Positions 35,340 to 48,383 of a stretch of 64,000 nucleotides of DNA are shown one piece after another. The notes below the pieces were generated by a model that worked only from the letters and a program-made list of their open reading frames with translations, ran no database searches and had not been told where the DNA came from. Made by a program: the position numbers and the translations under genes. Each line of letters begins with the position of its first letter. The first letter of the stretch is position 1. The stretch spans positions 3,481,001 through 3,545,000 of the forward strand of contig JAITYX010000047.1 of the NCBI GenBank assembly GCA_021018815.1, given 5' to 3'. This stretch comes from Talinum fruticosum. Taxonomy: Eukaryota > Streptophyta > Magnoliopsida > Caryophyllales > Talinaceae.

Positions 35340-37715
35340 AAAACAACGGGAGGAACTAACAATTATTTTCTCCGTTTTATAATATATGTTATTTTTACTT
35401 TTTTTTTTTTTGTTTCACGAGTCTCTATCACTTTATAATTTAATGATATATAAATAATCAATTTACCGAAGTTTTCTTTATTAATTATTTTTTCTCTTCT
35501 TTTTTAATTGACTTCATTCATTTTCAATGAAACCCTAGGGTACACAATAATTGGGTTTTTCTAACACAAATTTTACAATAAATTTAATATTTTTTTGATA
35601 TTCTCTGCAATTTTAAAAACGAAAAGCATTATAAAATAGATAGCGTAGTTAGTTGAAGGTATACAGCAAAAAAATGTATGGACCATGGTTTCACTTGTTT
35701 ACCTACAACTACAGAAAGACGCTTAAAGAAAATGTAAACTCTGACAAAGTAACTACTGGGGCACCCAAGTTGAGTCCCCTGCCTTCTACTTTCTTCTCTT
35801 CTAGCACTTGTAGGTGTATATATGAGTGTCTCCACCAGCAAAATATTGTTCCTTGGAAGTAATTCTCAACTACGACACCGTAACTACTGTAGCTACTAAG
35901 GGTAGGTAAGTTAAGGGACCACCAATAAACACATTCCTGGTGGTAAAATCAATCATTCTAAATATAATAATTAAATGGTTATAAAATTTTTACTACCACA
36001 ATGTGTTGTAATTAGGCGGAAATATCTGAGATAATTTTAAGTAAAAGATTAACATCGACCAATTATAATAAATTGGTATGATTTTAGCATACTTTTTGTT
36101 AGTAAGAATAATGTTTTCATTTGACTAAACACAAAAAATGTTGAATTATACATCTAATTATTACCATGTAATAATATATAAATGTCTAGTATATACTCCG
36201 TCTGTTTAAGATGGATAAAAAAGGAAGTTAGTTACATAATAAAATATATTGTTATAATGATTTTTGTCATGATTCTTCGGCATTCTCCTTAAAAATAAAA
36301 TCTTTGCTGTGTTTATTCTCCAACTATATACCAATTTTTATATGATAGACCTAGGTCCATATTACAACATGGATCCACGACATAGATACAAAATTAATGG
36401 TATGTATTATTTTTTAATCTTTTTCTGTATTTTCAAATAGTTTGTAAGATTTCTTTTTTAATACTTTTGAATGGTATTATGTGATTTGTTAAAGAGATAA
36501 AACAAGCACAATACTTAATTAACTATAATTATAAGACATTTAAGCGATTAAATACTAAAGGGTGTGTTTGGTAAAGTTACATGTTTTATTAGTGATTAGC
36601 TGTTAAATAAGTTGTTAGTTATTACATAATTAGTGGTTAGCGGTTAGCTGTGAAACTAGTATTTTAAATTAGCATTGTTCGAGTAATTAGTCTGTTGAGG
36701 TAGCCGAATAATGTAAAATGACCAAAAAAGACATATATTTTATTTTTCTCTTTTAAATTTCTTTTTTATTTTTATTTTTTTGTTATCTTAATATTGGTCA
36801 GCTTAAATTATCCACTACATATTTTCTATCAATAATTAACTTAGCATATTTTTTCATGATAATTGTACAACAAATCTGGGTATGATTTTTTCAATGTCAC
36901 ATATATTTAAAAAATCTGAATGGTTATGATGTCTCTTTTTATTTCAAAATCAAGCTAATTAATTTTTGTAATGACATTAAACATAATAGTAATCACTAGC
37001 TTCATATATTATAAAAAAACCTTCTAACTTAATAAATAAAAAAATTAAGTTCACGATCACATACAGTTATTAACAATATGCTTATTACAAATTAATGTTG
37101 CAAAACTAGAAATAAGTTCAGATTAATGGTTAGTGAGAGCCGTATGCTTGATGGATTGAAGAAGCCAAATGATTCCAGTTTGTCAGCAAATTATTAATGA
37201 CAAAAGAAACTTTATATAAAGCTTAAGACTTGTAATTTTTATAAAATATTAACGTCATGTTCATAATAAAAATACAACCTTTGTAGTGTTTTCTCAAACG
37301 TTAATCATCCTAATGTTTGCAAAACACTACCGCAACCTCTAATAGCTACCTTGAACACTAAATTGTCAAACACATAAAGTTTATGAGAAGTAGTGATTTG
37401 AGACAAGTAAACCACTAAACACTATCTAACACTGCATTGTTGAACACAACCAAAGTTAAGGAACTTAAGACGAGGACTAGGTCACCAGAGTTTGAACCTT
37501 GCTAACAAATTATAGTGCATTGTCCATTTATTTTTTAGTTTCGATTAATTTCAAATTAGCATATTTAACCCGTTCTATGCTCATCTAAACTGTCTTATCC
37601 AGTTGACTCGAATCCATGCCTAGTCTAAAACCTAAAATAGAGCTAATAAGATTTTAACTCAAACCTTGATACACTTGAATAAAATTAAAGTTAGCCCAAA
37701 GTGGACCAGGATTCA
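35340..37715. other. Gene-free AT-rich DNA with fragments of small elements
   Basis: No coding region was recognised. GGGTGTGTTTGGTAAAG at about 36561 and the reverse-oriented AACACAACCAAAG at 37443-37455 resemble terminal words of small DNA elements. The left end does not pair well with the right one, so no element is called. Confidence 0.4.
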
Positions 37716-37720
37716 ACATG

Positions 37721-38762
37721 CACTACTATAAGAACGGTCTTTTACTATGATTAAAAGTAGTAAAAGATGACCTATTATTATGGTTAAATGAAAGAGCCTT
37801 AGTGAAAGGTATGACCAAACTAGGTCTATTAGTACGGTTTTCTAATAGAACCAGTAGTAATATGTGAGACCTATTACTACGGTTATAATTGATAATCGTA
37901 GTAATAGGCTTCACCTATTTCTATGGTCTCCATGTAAACCGTAGTAATAAGCCTCCCATATTACTAAGCTGGCAAGAGAAAGTACCTTCTCCACAAACGG
38001 AGCATGCCTTGTCGCCTTTGACGGTGTAGCTGAACAAGTTTCCACATACGGGAAGTCATTTATTGTTGTGATGGTATCCATCAAAAATCAAAACACCTTC
38101 ATCCCACAAGAGTCGTAGATCTTTAATAAAGGGCTCCAAATACACATCTACATCATCCCTCGGCTCTTTAGGACCGGAAATAAGTATTGACATCATAATG
38201 TACTTGCATTTCATACACAACGAAGCCGTAGGTTGTAGATAATCAACACACATGGCCAAGTGTTGTGTTTGATACTCGAGGTCACTACACGAGTTGATTC
38301 CATATGTGCCAAGACCGAGAAATGGATTCCTTGCCTCCCTACCAAAATCATGGAACATAGAATCTATCTTCTTCCATTGAGGAGAATCCATAAAGTGACG
38401 TAGCTTGTCATCACTGATTCTTCCATTGGCATGCCACATCAAGTTCTTAACACCATTTGCACTTGATCAAAACTAGCGCTTAAGCCTTAGTAACATCGGT
38501 AAGTACCATAACACCTATGCGAAGAGGTCCCTTTCTACTCTCTCCATCAATTTTTTCATTTTATAACGAGGTACACCATGTTATATTTGAGATCACATGC
38601 ATGACCAACGTTCATGTCTATCCGCATGTTCTTTGAGTACAATATGCAATCGTTGAGGTATGCATATATCTTCTTAAAACCTATGTCTATAGCACATAAC
38701 ATCCTCTTTCCCTCATAGATAGGGCCAATATTCATCTTCGGCATCACAACCCATGAATACAT
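37721..38762 (-). mobile_element. CACTA (En/Spm) transposon fragment with TNP2-type transposase remains
   Basis: The terminus CACTACTATAAGAACGG lies at 37721-37737. Subterminal repeats of CCTATTACTACGGTT follow in both orientations up to about 37960, as in CACTA elements. The minus strand then encodes TNP2-family transposase pieces. One is 38442-38056 (WHANGRISDDKLRHFMDSPQ, DVDVYLEPFIKDLRLLWDEG). The other is 38762-38556 (MYSWVVMPKMNIGPIYEGKR). Stops and frameshifts break the frame. The opposite terminus was not found, so the element is truncated or interrupted. Confidence 0.8.
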
Positions 38763-38955
38763 GGTTGAATTTGTCTGTGAAATTCTCCCGACTTCTTAAC
38801 ATTCTTATGTGATTTTTAAATTTTCAATAATATATCGCATACACAATCGTGTTGTGCTTGTGGAAATACCGTTTGGATAACGAAGCAATTGGAGGCGTTT
38901 GGTATGTCATTATAGTCCTAGCATGCTTTCCACCCATTGATTCCAAGAAAGTATG

Positions 38956-39038
38956 AACAAGTCAAATAAATGACTCTATCCTTCTATTCTAAACGAACCA
39001 GTCAAATAAATGACTCTATCCTTCTATTCTAAATGAAC
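38956..39038. repeat. 41-bp tandem duplication
   Basis: AGTCAAATAAATGACTCTAT followed by CCTTCTATTCTAAA and a GAAC block occurs twice in a row (about 38957 and 38998) with one clear difference (AAACGAAC against AAATGAAC). A recent slippage or assembly duplication. Confidence 0.8.
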
Positions 39039-39172
39039 CCACATCTAAGCATTATATTTTTGTTGTGATGGTTTATTCCAACAAACAGATGTGCATATCA
39101 TATCATAATTGTTGGTGATGCATGTGATCTCAAATATAACCACAGCTTCAAAATGATTATAATCTTCTCTTA

Positions 39173-39551
39173 TTATGTTATCTCTCCAAAAATGTTAGTG
39201 AGACTTAATAGTTCAAAGTCAAAGTAAAAGTTGTCATCATTAATTTTCCTTTGCTTCAACATTCCCATTAAAATGTTACTATCATTACCATCCAAATGCT
39301 TTCTTTTATCAGCAGCAAGCATATTATATGCATCTTTTATGGTGAATCCGAGTGTTGGTGAACCGCCTACTTCCTTCTTCAATAGTTTCGCGAGTATAAG
39401 ACACTTTTATTCTACATGATCTCATAAGTTTCAGTAGCTTTAATTCAACACTTACAACCTTTCGTTGAGATGTCATAAAGTTAACATTTGTTAACATTGA
39501 AAAATGGATGATTTTGTTGCTTATCATATCTGATAATAGCCCACATATCAT
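39173..39551 (-). pseudogene. FAR1/FHY3-like (MULE-derived) domain fragment
   Basis: Two overlapping minus-strand frames together resemble the N-terminal part of FAR1-related proteins. At 39551-39324 stands NVNFMTSQRKVVSVELKLLK. At 39382-39173 stand VGGSPTLGFTIKDAYNMLAA, then DGNDSNILMGMLKQRK and NFYFDFEL..LTNIF, which match the usual linker before the MULE transposase domain. The frames must be joined by a shift. Only this fragment is present, so it is a relic or a piece carried by the neighbouring CACTA element. Confidence 0.6.
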
Positions 39552-39759
39552 TTCTATTTATTAAAAATTGAATCATTGCTTTGTAACCAATTCATGTGAT
39601 TTTCTTGACATATACCCTTTTATCACTTTCTTCTTCATTTTTCTTACTTTGTCTCTTACTTCCTTATTTTGCACAACAATGTCTGTTTATAGTTATACAA
39701 GTGTCATATGTTCTATATCAATTATTGTGCCGACCAATGTTGAATCTCACCCTTAAGCC

Positions 39760-41600
39760 ATAATTGTTGTAGATAATATATGCTTCTACCTCAAAGTTCA
39801 CAGTTTTCCCCATCAATTAAAATTCAACATTGTCTTCATACAATTGCTCATTAAGGTTTTGATTTTGAAGAATTGCAATTTAGGTTAAAGTAGTAATCGT
39901 TATATTAATAACTTATAAGAGCAACAAAATAGAAGAGCAGACAAATACTATTATTAATCGATTATATATGTTTGTTAATTTAATGTACCTTTAATGGTTC
40001 TAAAGTATTCTAAATGACAAATAATTGTACTTTTTGTGAAAATTATTGAATCTTTTAGCACCTCATGATTTTAATTTTTAGAATATTATCTTTGAGGAAT
40101 ATATTACTTGCAATAATATTACAGATAAGAAGTTACATGGTAACATAACTTCATGTTTCTACTAGCTCATATATTTAGCGTACATCAGACATACGTTGAG
40201 TTTTTTCTTCAGTTATCAAACATATTATTTGCATTCTGCTTCTTTAGTTTCTTCGTCTTCAGAGTCAATGACATCAAGTTCAGGTTCATGTTGAACATCT
40301 AGTGATTGTAATTCTTCAATCAACAAATAATTATGTTTCAGCAATTCTATTATCTTCAAAATTCAACCGTTGTTATGTGATTTCACAACAAGATGATTAG
40401 GTGTAAATTAGATTTTTAATTTTGTCGACCAGGGAAGAAGACTCTTCTTGAGCGTGAGACCTTGACTGCGAGATGAATTAGGGAAAGAACGAGCAAAGAT
40501 CGTGATTCTACTGAACTAAGAGTGTATGTAACCTTGGCAAGCAGAAACGCGTCACCCATATATACTTTTAGATGTATTATATACCGTTTGTATATTGCAA
40601 GGTACAACTGTATGTACCATATACTTTTTGTTGCTTCATTGATCTCTCTCTCCTCAGTCTGGGTTTCCTTTCCTTGCATAGTTACGTGGTAGATTCTCTA
40701 TCAAATCTAACCATGGAGTTGTAGAACATACGAAGACTGTACCTTGCATCTGCTTATTTCCAAAATCTTACAATAAAAAGCCAAATAATCTGAACACCAT
40801 TTATGGTCCATATTGATCTAAGTCCTGTGATAGGTGACAGATTGTCAACCAAAACCGAAAATTCTTGTCACGTACAATCCGATCAACCTGAGTGCTGAGT
40901 TCTTGAGGATGGCAATTTGGGTTAAAACAGGAAAAAGATTAGACTGAAAAATGTTTTCAAGCCCTGATATCAACAAAATCAGCTGACAAGTTTGATCTTT
41001 TTATTTGGTTGTAGTTGCATCACATTTCTTTGCATCACATTCCTTCCTAATTTTTCTCATTCAAAAGAACAAACCTTTAATTGTCATCCTAATTTTTCTC
41101 ATTCAAAAGAACAAACCTTTAATTGTCGTCGGGATTATCAATTATCCCCGAAAGGGAAAAAACTACTGATAGCAAGTTATTGGAAAAAACAAGGAAAATT
41201 TGGGATTGAGAAGCTCAAATAGTACATAGAATTTTTTTTTAAAAAAAAGGTAATATGACTTTGCTGACAAACTACAACACAACACCAGCTACAAATACAA
41301 ATGCAAATTTCAGTAACGAATAATAATCTGACTTTTCATTAAGAAACTCAAGAAAGTGACAATTATAATGTATATGACCAAACTCATTTAAAATGACTTT
41401 GCTAACAAGACACAAAACAAATATTTTCCTCTCTTCTACATCATGCATATATTAAATAAAAAAAATATGCCCTCAAGAAAAGGGCTCCTCAGGTAGACCG
41501 AATCAAGATATACCCCAAATAATGGACAAGACCCTAAAAAAAAAAAACATATTTTGCTCACTTCATTTATTTGCAGCCTAGGTATATACGACTTCAAAGG
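39760..41600. other. Gene-free AT-rich DNA
   Basis: No conserved coding region recognised. A 42-bp tandem duplication lies at 41046-41129. The part close to 41600 is probably the 3' end of the importin-alpha transcript or its downstream DNA. Confidence 0.4.
41046..41129. repeat. 42-bp tandem duplication
   Basis: CCTAATTTTTCTCATTCAAA followed by AGAACAAACCTTTAATTGTC occurs at 41046 and again at 41088 without visible differences over 40 bases. Likely a recent slippage event. Confidence 0.9.
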
Positions 41601-41837
41601 ATGCATATCGTGTAGCTGCAACTATTACCTGTTTTGTGTTGGACTTGGACCGACTAGGGACACTGCAAAAGAATAAATTCCAAGCGGACTCTTCGACAAT
41701 GGTGTGCACGGGATGCTGAGGTGCTTAGCGAGCACCTCAACCATGGATGAGTTTGGACCTGACTGGACCGACAACAATCTTGATAAGACGATATAACCCC
41801 AAACGCATGACTTCAATCCACCGCCAAATTGCCCATG

Positions 41838-42123
41838 CTGCAAGTTTGAACCAATATATGTTTACATCATACAGAAATATTAGGTCAGCAAAAGTTGGAC
41901 TAATAAAGTGAGCTGGAATGTGTTCAGCTTATTTCACATTTCACCCATATTGGGACCGTTACCAGTCTGTCCAATATAACAAAATAAAGTGAGGCCTGTG
42001 AAATATTAGGTCAGTTTGGCTTGGGTTGAGCTAATTCAGATCCATCTCAAAATCGAATTGTTTCGTTCCAAGCTCAAGTTGGACTGTCTATTTAATGGGA
42101 GCATGAGATAACATGGCACATAC
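41838..42123 (-). other. Intron in the 3' untranslated region of the importin-alpha gene
   Basis: The minus strand reads TAAAG|GTATGTGCC just two bases after the stop codon. An acceptor, TTCAAACTTGCAG|CATGGG, lies at 41838. This predicts a final non-coding exon from 41837 downward. The exon junction is so close to the stop that nonsense-mediated decay should not be triggered. The call rests on splice-site sequence only. Confidence 0.55.
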
Positions 42124-42125
42124 CT

Positions 42126-45100
42126 TTAACCAAACTTGAATCCACCCTGCGGAACATTAAGTTCGCTGCCTCCAAAATTAAATCCATTCTGGGGAACATC
42201 AGCAGAAGGCAATGCCTCTTCATCCTCCTCAACCCAATAGGTTTCTAGAATCTTGACAGCCTTCTCATAAATCTCGTTGTTGTCATGACTTTGTAGGTTT
42301 TCTATCTTCTCCAAGCCATCAGCTTCTTCAATCATTTGAGCATAAACGTTCACACCTGCAGTGGTACCCAAATTCTTCTCAGCTTCGCCAACCTTTAGTA
42401 TGTTCTCAAGACCTTCCAAGCAAACTGTGACAATCCTTGGATCAGGGCAAACCAAAAGATCACACAAGGGCTTGATGCATCCCTGGCTTACTAGGTACCT
42501 GCATTACAGAGAAAAATGAGTGTGTAATAACACACAACTCTTAAGAAAACGTGGGGCTGTCACAAAAGTAAATATGCCGACATACTTTATTTGATCATGG
42601 GAGCCCCGGAAGTGGCATTTGATATAGCCCAAGCAGCCTCCTTTTTATGTCGAATTCAGCATTTTGGAGCAAATTGACAAGAGGAGCAATAAGACCAGCC
42701 TCAATGACAGCCTGTGCTTTCCAAAACAATCAGATTGTAAGCTGTGTTCTCCTAAAAAGAGAATACCAAGGAGATATATATTAAAACGGGTAATGGTTTT
42801 ACCTGTATCTGTTCCTTAGTGCCTGCAGTTATGTTTGAAATAGTCCAGCAAGCTTCCTTCTTTATACTCTTCTTGTGATTTTGCGACAACAAGCTCAAAA
42901 GGCAAGGAAGCGCCTGGTGATCTATGATACACTGGAAAGAAAACCAAGAATTTCAGCTACTGAATACTGGTGCTGCCTAAAATTTTCAGCTCTTAAAAAA
43001 GAAGGCATGAGAGAAGTATACACAACTGAACACTTGAAATCTGAAGGAATATCATAGCAGGAAGCACTGCTTCATGCTCTTAACTAAATTTTTGCTCTAC
43101 TCCAACAACAAAAGTATAGTACAACAAACACCTCAGGACAAGAATTCACACAATTCACTGGCATGGAAAATAAAGGGGGCATGAACTGAAAACGATAAAT
43201 CCATATCAATATTTGACAGGCGAAAAAATATCCTGAAGTAGCCCCACTCTATATGAGGGTACCTACAATGGGTAAACAGGTTGTTTCAGCTTTATATCTT
43301 TTTTATGTCATGAACACATGCTAATCAATTTCGTCCTTGTTCCTAGTAAATATGAAGGAAATCAGAAAAGGAATTTCATTTAGAATCAATCCTCTTTGGA
43401 TATACTACTTAAAATAAGATGACCAGATACAAACTTCAACAAGGCATCAGTTTTTTTCCATAGAAAACATCATTTCACTCATAAAATTACACACCAAACT
43501 GACACCCATTCAGAAAAGATAAAATCAATTAGACACAAAGAGCAAGCAAAATTACACAGCACAACCATCTTCTGAACTTGATCCATGTTATATTCTTATA
43601 GCAAAGTCTTAAAAAATAATATCACAGCAGTGCACTTATTCAAACTTGACAAACCACATATTTCATTTTACTCTGATACAAAATGGATTTCCCTCTAATT
43701 ATTTCAACTACACAATATAGCATAGGAAAACACAGTTGTTGTCAAACCCCTAATCAACATGCAAACAGAAATTCAAATAATAAAACAATTCTGAACAAAA
43801 ATGAATATAAAAATAAGCCCAACCTGAGTCTGAATGTCATCACCGGTGACAATGTTTCCAACTGTGCGAAGTGCAGGAATGAGGACAGAAGGTGAAAAAT
43901 GACTACATACAGAAACAGTACTATTAGACACAAATTGTAGAATTATCACATCCACACATATTGCTCAAATACTCACAGTAAAAGCTCCACAAGTCTAGGA
44001 CAGACATTAGCCTCAATGACAGCCTGGATCTTGTCATTGGTACCATCGGAAAGGTATGACAATGCCCAACAAGCATCTGTAAGGATTTCTTCATCATTTG
44101 AATGAATAAGTTGTGCAAGAGTTGGAAGCGCAGGCCTCGTCTGACAAGTCCAATCAGAAGAAAAATATCACCTCTAAGAAACTTCACAAAAGAACTGAAA
44201 ATATTACAATCTAATAGATGGTTGAGTGAGATTAACCTGATCAAATGAGGGCTGTGGCTTGCCTCTGCAGAAGTTTGACAAAGTCCACGTGGCATTTCTC
44301 AACATAGACAATTTGGCATTCTCATTGAATTGGCCAAGCAATGGCACCAGAGCACCATGACTAAGGACAAGATCACGACATTTAGGAGAGTCACCAGCAA
44401 TATTCCCCAATGCCCAGACAGCCTACAGTTAGGAAGTATTATTGGCACAACCATAGAAAGTTGTACTGCATCTAACAAAAACTACCTTGAAAAACTTAAC
44501 CAAAAGATTCAATAGATACTACACGTGGATAAGCATCGACAACAAATACCTGCTCGCGAACATCATCGCTTGGTGATCCAAGGAGCTTAACAAAAATAGG
44601 GACAGCTCCATGATCAATGACAACCTTGGTATTCTCTGATGTGCCAGAAGCAATATTTGTGAGGGCCCATGCTGCCTCAAACTGTTGAAAGCCATATAAC
44701 GTTATATAAGCACCACATCCCATTCCCATAATATAAGTAACGAAGGCGAATTACAACAAACCTGAAGCTGGGGGAAATCATCTCTCCCCAAAAATTCAAC
44801 AAGACGAGGAACAACACCAGATTGGACCACCTCTTCTATAGGAGGATTACGCTCTGCAAATTAATCTAAACAGTGTCAAGATTCCCCACTTTGTATAACC
44901 CAAATAAGCAAAAAGTACATAGCCAATAAATTTTATAATGTTGATTGCACTATACCAATTATAAAAATAACTTTACCCTGTTCAATTGAAGTACACTTTC
45001 ACTAAACCGAACGAAAATCAGACCCATAAACTCTTCTTCATTTCATCTTAATTTTTGCAAGTTCTTCAATTATGATTAATTGATGTCTCAAACAGCTTCT

Positions 45101-45705
45101 GACAGTGGTTTTTGCATGCGTTTGATCTGATTTTAAGCAATAACGAAATTTCCGATATGTCTAAAACCCAAAAGAAAACTCGCTCACAATTCAAATTCGA
45201 TTAGACTCATTAGAACAAATAGAACCTCCAAAATGATGAAACCAAGAGAAACAGAGTCCGAACCTATAGAAAGCAGCTTTCGGAATTGAGTAGTGGCCTC
45301 CAGTTGAGCATTCCCGTCATCTGAATAAACACCAGCAACCATCTGGGGCAGGCTTTCTATCTGCTAATCAACCACAATACACACTAAATCAAACCAAAAC
45401 CCTAATCATCACCAAATCCAACTGAACCCACCCACAGAAGTCAAACTCACAATCAATTATCAAAAAATCAGTACACAGAGAGAGACCTTTCTATCGAAGG
45501 CAGGAGTAGCGGAGGGCTGAGAGGGGAACTGTTGAGCAGCAGCAGCAAGACCTTCGCGACGCTTCTTCTGCAAGTTTTCTTCGCGGCGGTTCTTACGGAT
45601 CTCCACCATGTTGTCCTCCCTCCTCCGTCTTCCCTCCTCCGCATCCACCGCCACCTTGTACCTGCTCCGTCGGACCTCAGTCCTCGCATTCGGTCTCAAT
45701 GACAT
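42126..45705 (-). CDS. Importin subunit alpha (nuclear import receptor; ten exons, two single-base frame breaks in exon 9)
   Basis: Exons: 45705-45487, 45360-45264, 44853-44762, 44681-44550, 44422-44237, 44140-43977, 43902-43824, 42931-42803, 42711-42586 and 42498-42126. All introns are GT..AG, and the phases agree. The product would be 532 residues, the usual plant length. The N-terminus is an importin-beta-binding domain ([17 protein letters not shown], then [13 protein letters not shown]). Armadillo repeats follow with the NLS-binding W..N pattern: [66 protein letters not shown]. The acidic C-terminal end has YWVEEDEE. In exon 9 one A is missing from a run at 42642-42646 and one G from a run at 42604-42607 (minus strand). 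Each break destroys the frame, yet the sequence between and after them is fully conserved. Confidence 0.93.
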
Positions 45706-46080
45706 CTTTGATCGATCGAACAAAAGACAAACCCTAAAGGACAGAGAGAAATCAACGATCGGCGCCGATTTGCTCAATCAGCGATGATTGACAGAGAGAG
45801 GCGGAAGGGTTTGGGATTTTGAAGAGGACAAATAAAATTTGGGGAAGAATGAATGAAGTGAATATATACAGTTGAAGAGTGAACGAGGGGCAGTAGTTTT
45901 AAGATTTAGGAAAAGGGGTCGGCTTTGATTGTAATTACGAGAATTGCCATTCAAATTTGAATTTTGAAGATTAAGATTAGATGATATTTTTAGATAATAA
46001 AATAATTAAATTGAAAAAGGCAGAAATTTTGTGACCGTTGGTAGGGTTTGGATGGGCGCCGATGACGAGTCTTCGCTTCT
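45706..46080 (-). promoter_or_regulatory. 5' untranslated and promoter region of the importin-alpha gene
   Basis: This lies upstream of the ATG at 45703-45705 (minus strand). A CT-rich leader (TCTGTCAATCATCGCTGATT-type, 45770-45800) precedes the start. No clear TATA box was fixed. Alternative upstream start codons in the same frame (45777) are possible, but the importin-beta-binding domain normally begins at MSLRPNAR, so that start is preferred. Confidence 0.4.
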
Positions 46081-46473
46081 CTCTCTTCTATCTGACATAT
46101 ATACTATCATTAGAAAATAAATAAACTCTAAAATATTTAATATGATTTAATGTTTATGTTTTAGCTGTCATTGTTGGTTTTTTTTTTTGTGTGGACAGCA
46201 GGAGCCCTTATGATTTTTTTATTTTGTTTCTTCTTTATTTATTTTTACGTTATTTACTATTTAGGTTAGGCTACATAGTATCCTCAAATAAAATAAAAAA
46301 AAGGGTTAGTTCTAATTAGATGGTGGGTTACTTTTAAGGTGGGCCTTAGCTTGCATTATTTATTTGGGTTGGGCTGGCGTTGTCAGCACCTATTTTTGGG
46401 CTTGACCAACCAGTCCCTACTCCCTACTATTTCAGGCAAAATTAATCTTAAATTTAACATCTAAATCGACTTA

Positions 46474-47082
46474 AAATATTGTTCGAATAAGTATTTACCG
46501 TTAACAGTTCATAACAGTTAATTGTTAATTTTAATAGCTCGTAATAGTTTTTAACCATTATAATTGTTAACCACTATAACTGCCGCCATCATCATCATCA
46601 TCATCATCGTTGTTGTTGTTATTAAATAATAATAATAATAATATCATCGTTGTTGTTATTATTATTGTTATTATTATCATTATTATTATTATTATTGAAT
46701 ATTATAAAAAATATTAATATACATTGTAAGTGCATTTTTTCATTTCTGGAGATAGATATTAATGGAATCCATTTTTTCCTCAAAAATTATTCACATGAAA
46801 AATAGGGTGACCAAAATTTGTGACCAAGCAAAAATTAAATTGATCAGCAAAAAAATTATTACAAAAATTCACTATTGGCCAATATGTTGTTTGTGAAATA
46901 TATAAAAAAATAATATCACTAACGGTATCTTCTAAATTTCATAATAACTCATAACCGTTATAATAACTCATAACAATTGTAACAGCTTAATCATAACAAT
47001 TCATAATAGCTCATTGATAATTTTAATAACTCATAACAGTTATAACAACTCATTTTAACAGCGGGAACGAATAAATCCTTAG
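46474..47082. mobile_element. Possible Tourist-like element with trinucleotide microsatellites
   Basis: Both flanks are full of AACAGTTCATAA and TAATAACTCATAAC words in the style of the element at 62486-63455. ATC/GTT/ATT microsatellites fill the middle (about 46585-46700). The right end, reverse-complemented, reads GGATTTATTCGTTCCCGCTG, and the left side has TTGTTCGAATAAG. Target duplications do not match cleanly, so the borders are uncertain. Confidence 0.4.
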
Positions 47083-47724
47083 TATATGAAATAAGTTGAC
47101 CTAATTTCGATGCTTGGACCCGAATGTTAATTAATCTATATTGAACCAAAAATTGAATCACATCTAAAATTTTCCTCCAAATTATTTTTATTTATAAGAT
47201 AATTTTATTGGACCAAACATCAATCCATCCAATTCTAAATTAACTGGACCAAAGTAAACCCAAACTAATATATCATTAATGAGCATATGACGTGAATCAA
47301 TGTTAATCTGATCCGAAAATCCAACTATATGACTTATTACCGCGTTTATTCCAAAGTTAAAAAAGCTGAGTACTCGAATATTGACAACTGATGGCACTCG
47401 GCCTCACGTGAAAGAGGCAACTTGATGTCCTTTGCAATTCCAAATCTTCCCATTTGGATGTATCTTACATTTAGGTTGCATCTCGTTGGATTAGATGTAA
47501 CTTTGTTAAAGTGATGTAGTTATTTGTAACATTTCACACTTTTCGAAATTATGTAAAGGAGTTGAGATGAGTTGTCTTAGATTACTCTCAAAATAAGGCC
47601 TAGTTAAATATTTCCTACTTACCTTTAAATAAAAAAAAATGTTTATGGGCCCTTGCCGTTAGCACCAAATTTGATTTGATTGTGGGGAGGGCTGCCATCA
47701 CAATTCAACACTTGTTTTCCTTAT

Positions 47725-48104
47725 TACTCCCTCCTTTTCAAAATATTTGTCGTTTTGAAAGTAGAGAAATTAAGATGCATAAAAAGGAAGTTTGTTACAT
47801 AATAAAATATCTAATATACTCTTTTTATGTCCCAAGGAAAATTACAAATCTTTTTTCTCTCTCCTCCCTAATTTTCTCTATCTTATCACTATATCATTTC
47901 TCTCTCTCTCCTAATAAAACAATTAAAAAAATATATTAGGATATTATATACCGAATATGATAAAATTTTAAAAATAAAAAAATAATTAAGAAGGATAAAA
48001 TTAGAAAACTAATAATTAATATACTATTATTAGTGTAAAGTGATAAGTATTATGAAACGATAAAAGTTAGTTAAAGTAACATGTATTATGAAACGGAGGG
48101 AGTA
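47725..48104. mobile_element. Stowaway-like (Tc1/mariner) MITE, 380 bp
   Basis: The left terminus is TACTCCCTCCTTTTCAAAAT and the right terminus is the inverse, ATGAAACGGAGGGAGTA. This is the canonical plant Stowaway end with a TA target. The inner AT-rich sequence includes AAGGAAGTTTGTTACATAAT. No coding region is present. A sequence with the same inner words (AAGGAAGTTAGTTACATAAT, near 36222) is probably a decayed relative. Confidence 0.65.
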
Positions 48105-48185
48105 GTAATTATCATCATTCCATTTACGAGATAAGGAAAAAAATATGCCTAAACAATAAAAAAAACTTGCAAAAATTGGAAAAAA

Positions 48186-48383
48186 TCTAATATTATAATT
48201 GAAATGTTTTTTTAATCCTTCCTTTCATCTCATTCAATCTCACCTAAAACAACCCCTTCAAATGCGTTCTCGCCTTTTTAATATCTAATACTATAATTAA
48301 AATATTTTTTTAATCCTTCCTTTCATCACATTCGAGTCCCGCCTAAAATAACCCCTTCAAATGTGTTCCCGCCTTTTTAATAT
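48186..48383 (+). repeat. Two tandem Helitron-like 5' ends (98-bp spacing)
   Basis: A|TCTAATATTATAATT starts at 48186 and A|TCTAATACTATAATT at 48284. Both are followed by TTTTTTTAATCCTTCCTTTC, ACCCCTTCAAATG and a CGCCTTTTTAATAT block. TC at the start, directly after an A, is the rule for Helitron 5' ends. A third similar end begins at 53310. Confidence 0.55.

Noticed and set aside
41625..41843. 72-codon minus-strand open frame after importin-alpha
   Set aside because: It lies in the predicted 3' UTR exon and has no resemblance to importin-alpha or other known proteins.
45705..45777. Upstream in-frame ATG at 45777 as the importin-alpha start
   Set aside because: The extra 24 residues (MSKSAPIVDFSL...) are unlike the family, which starts at MSLRPNAR.
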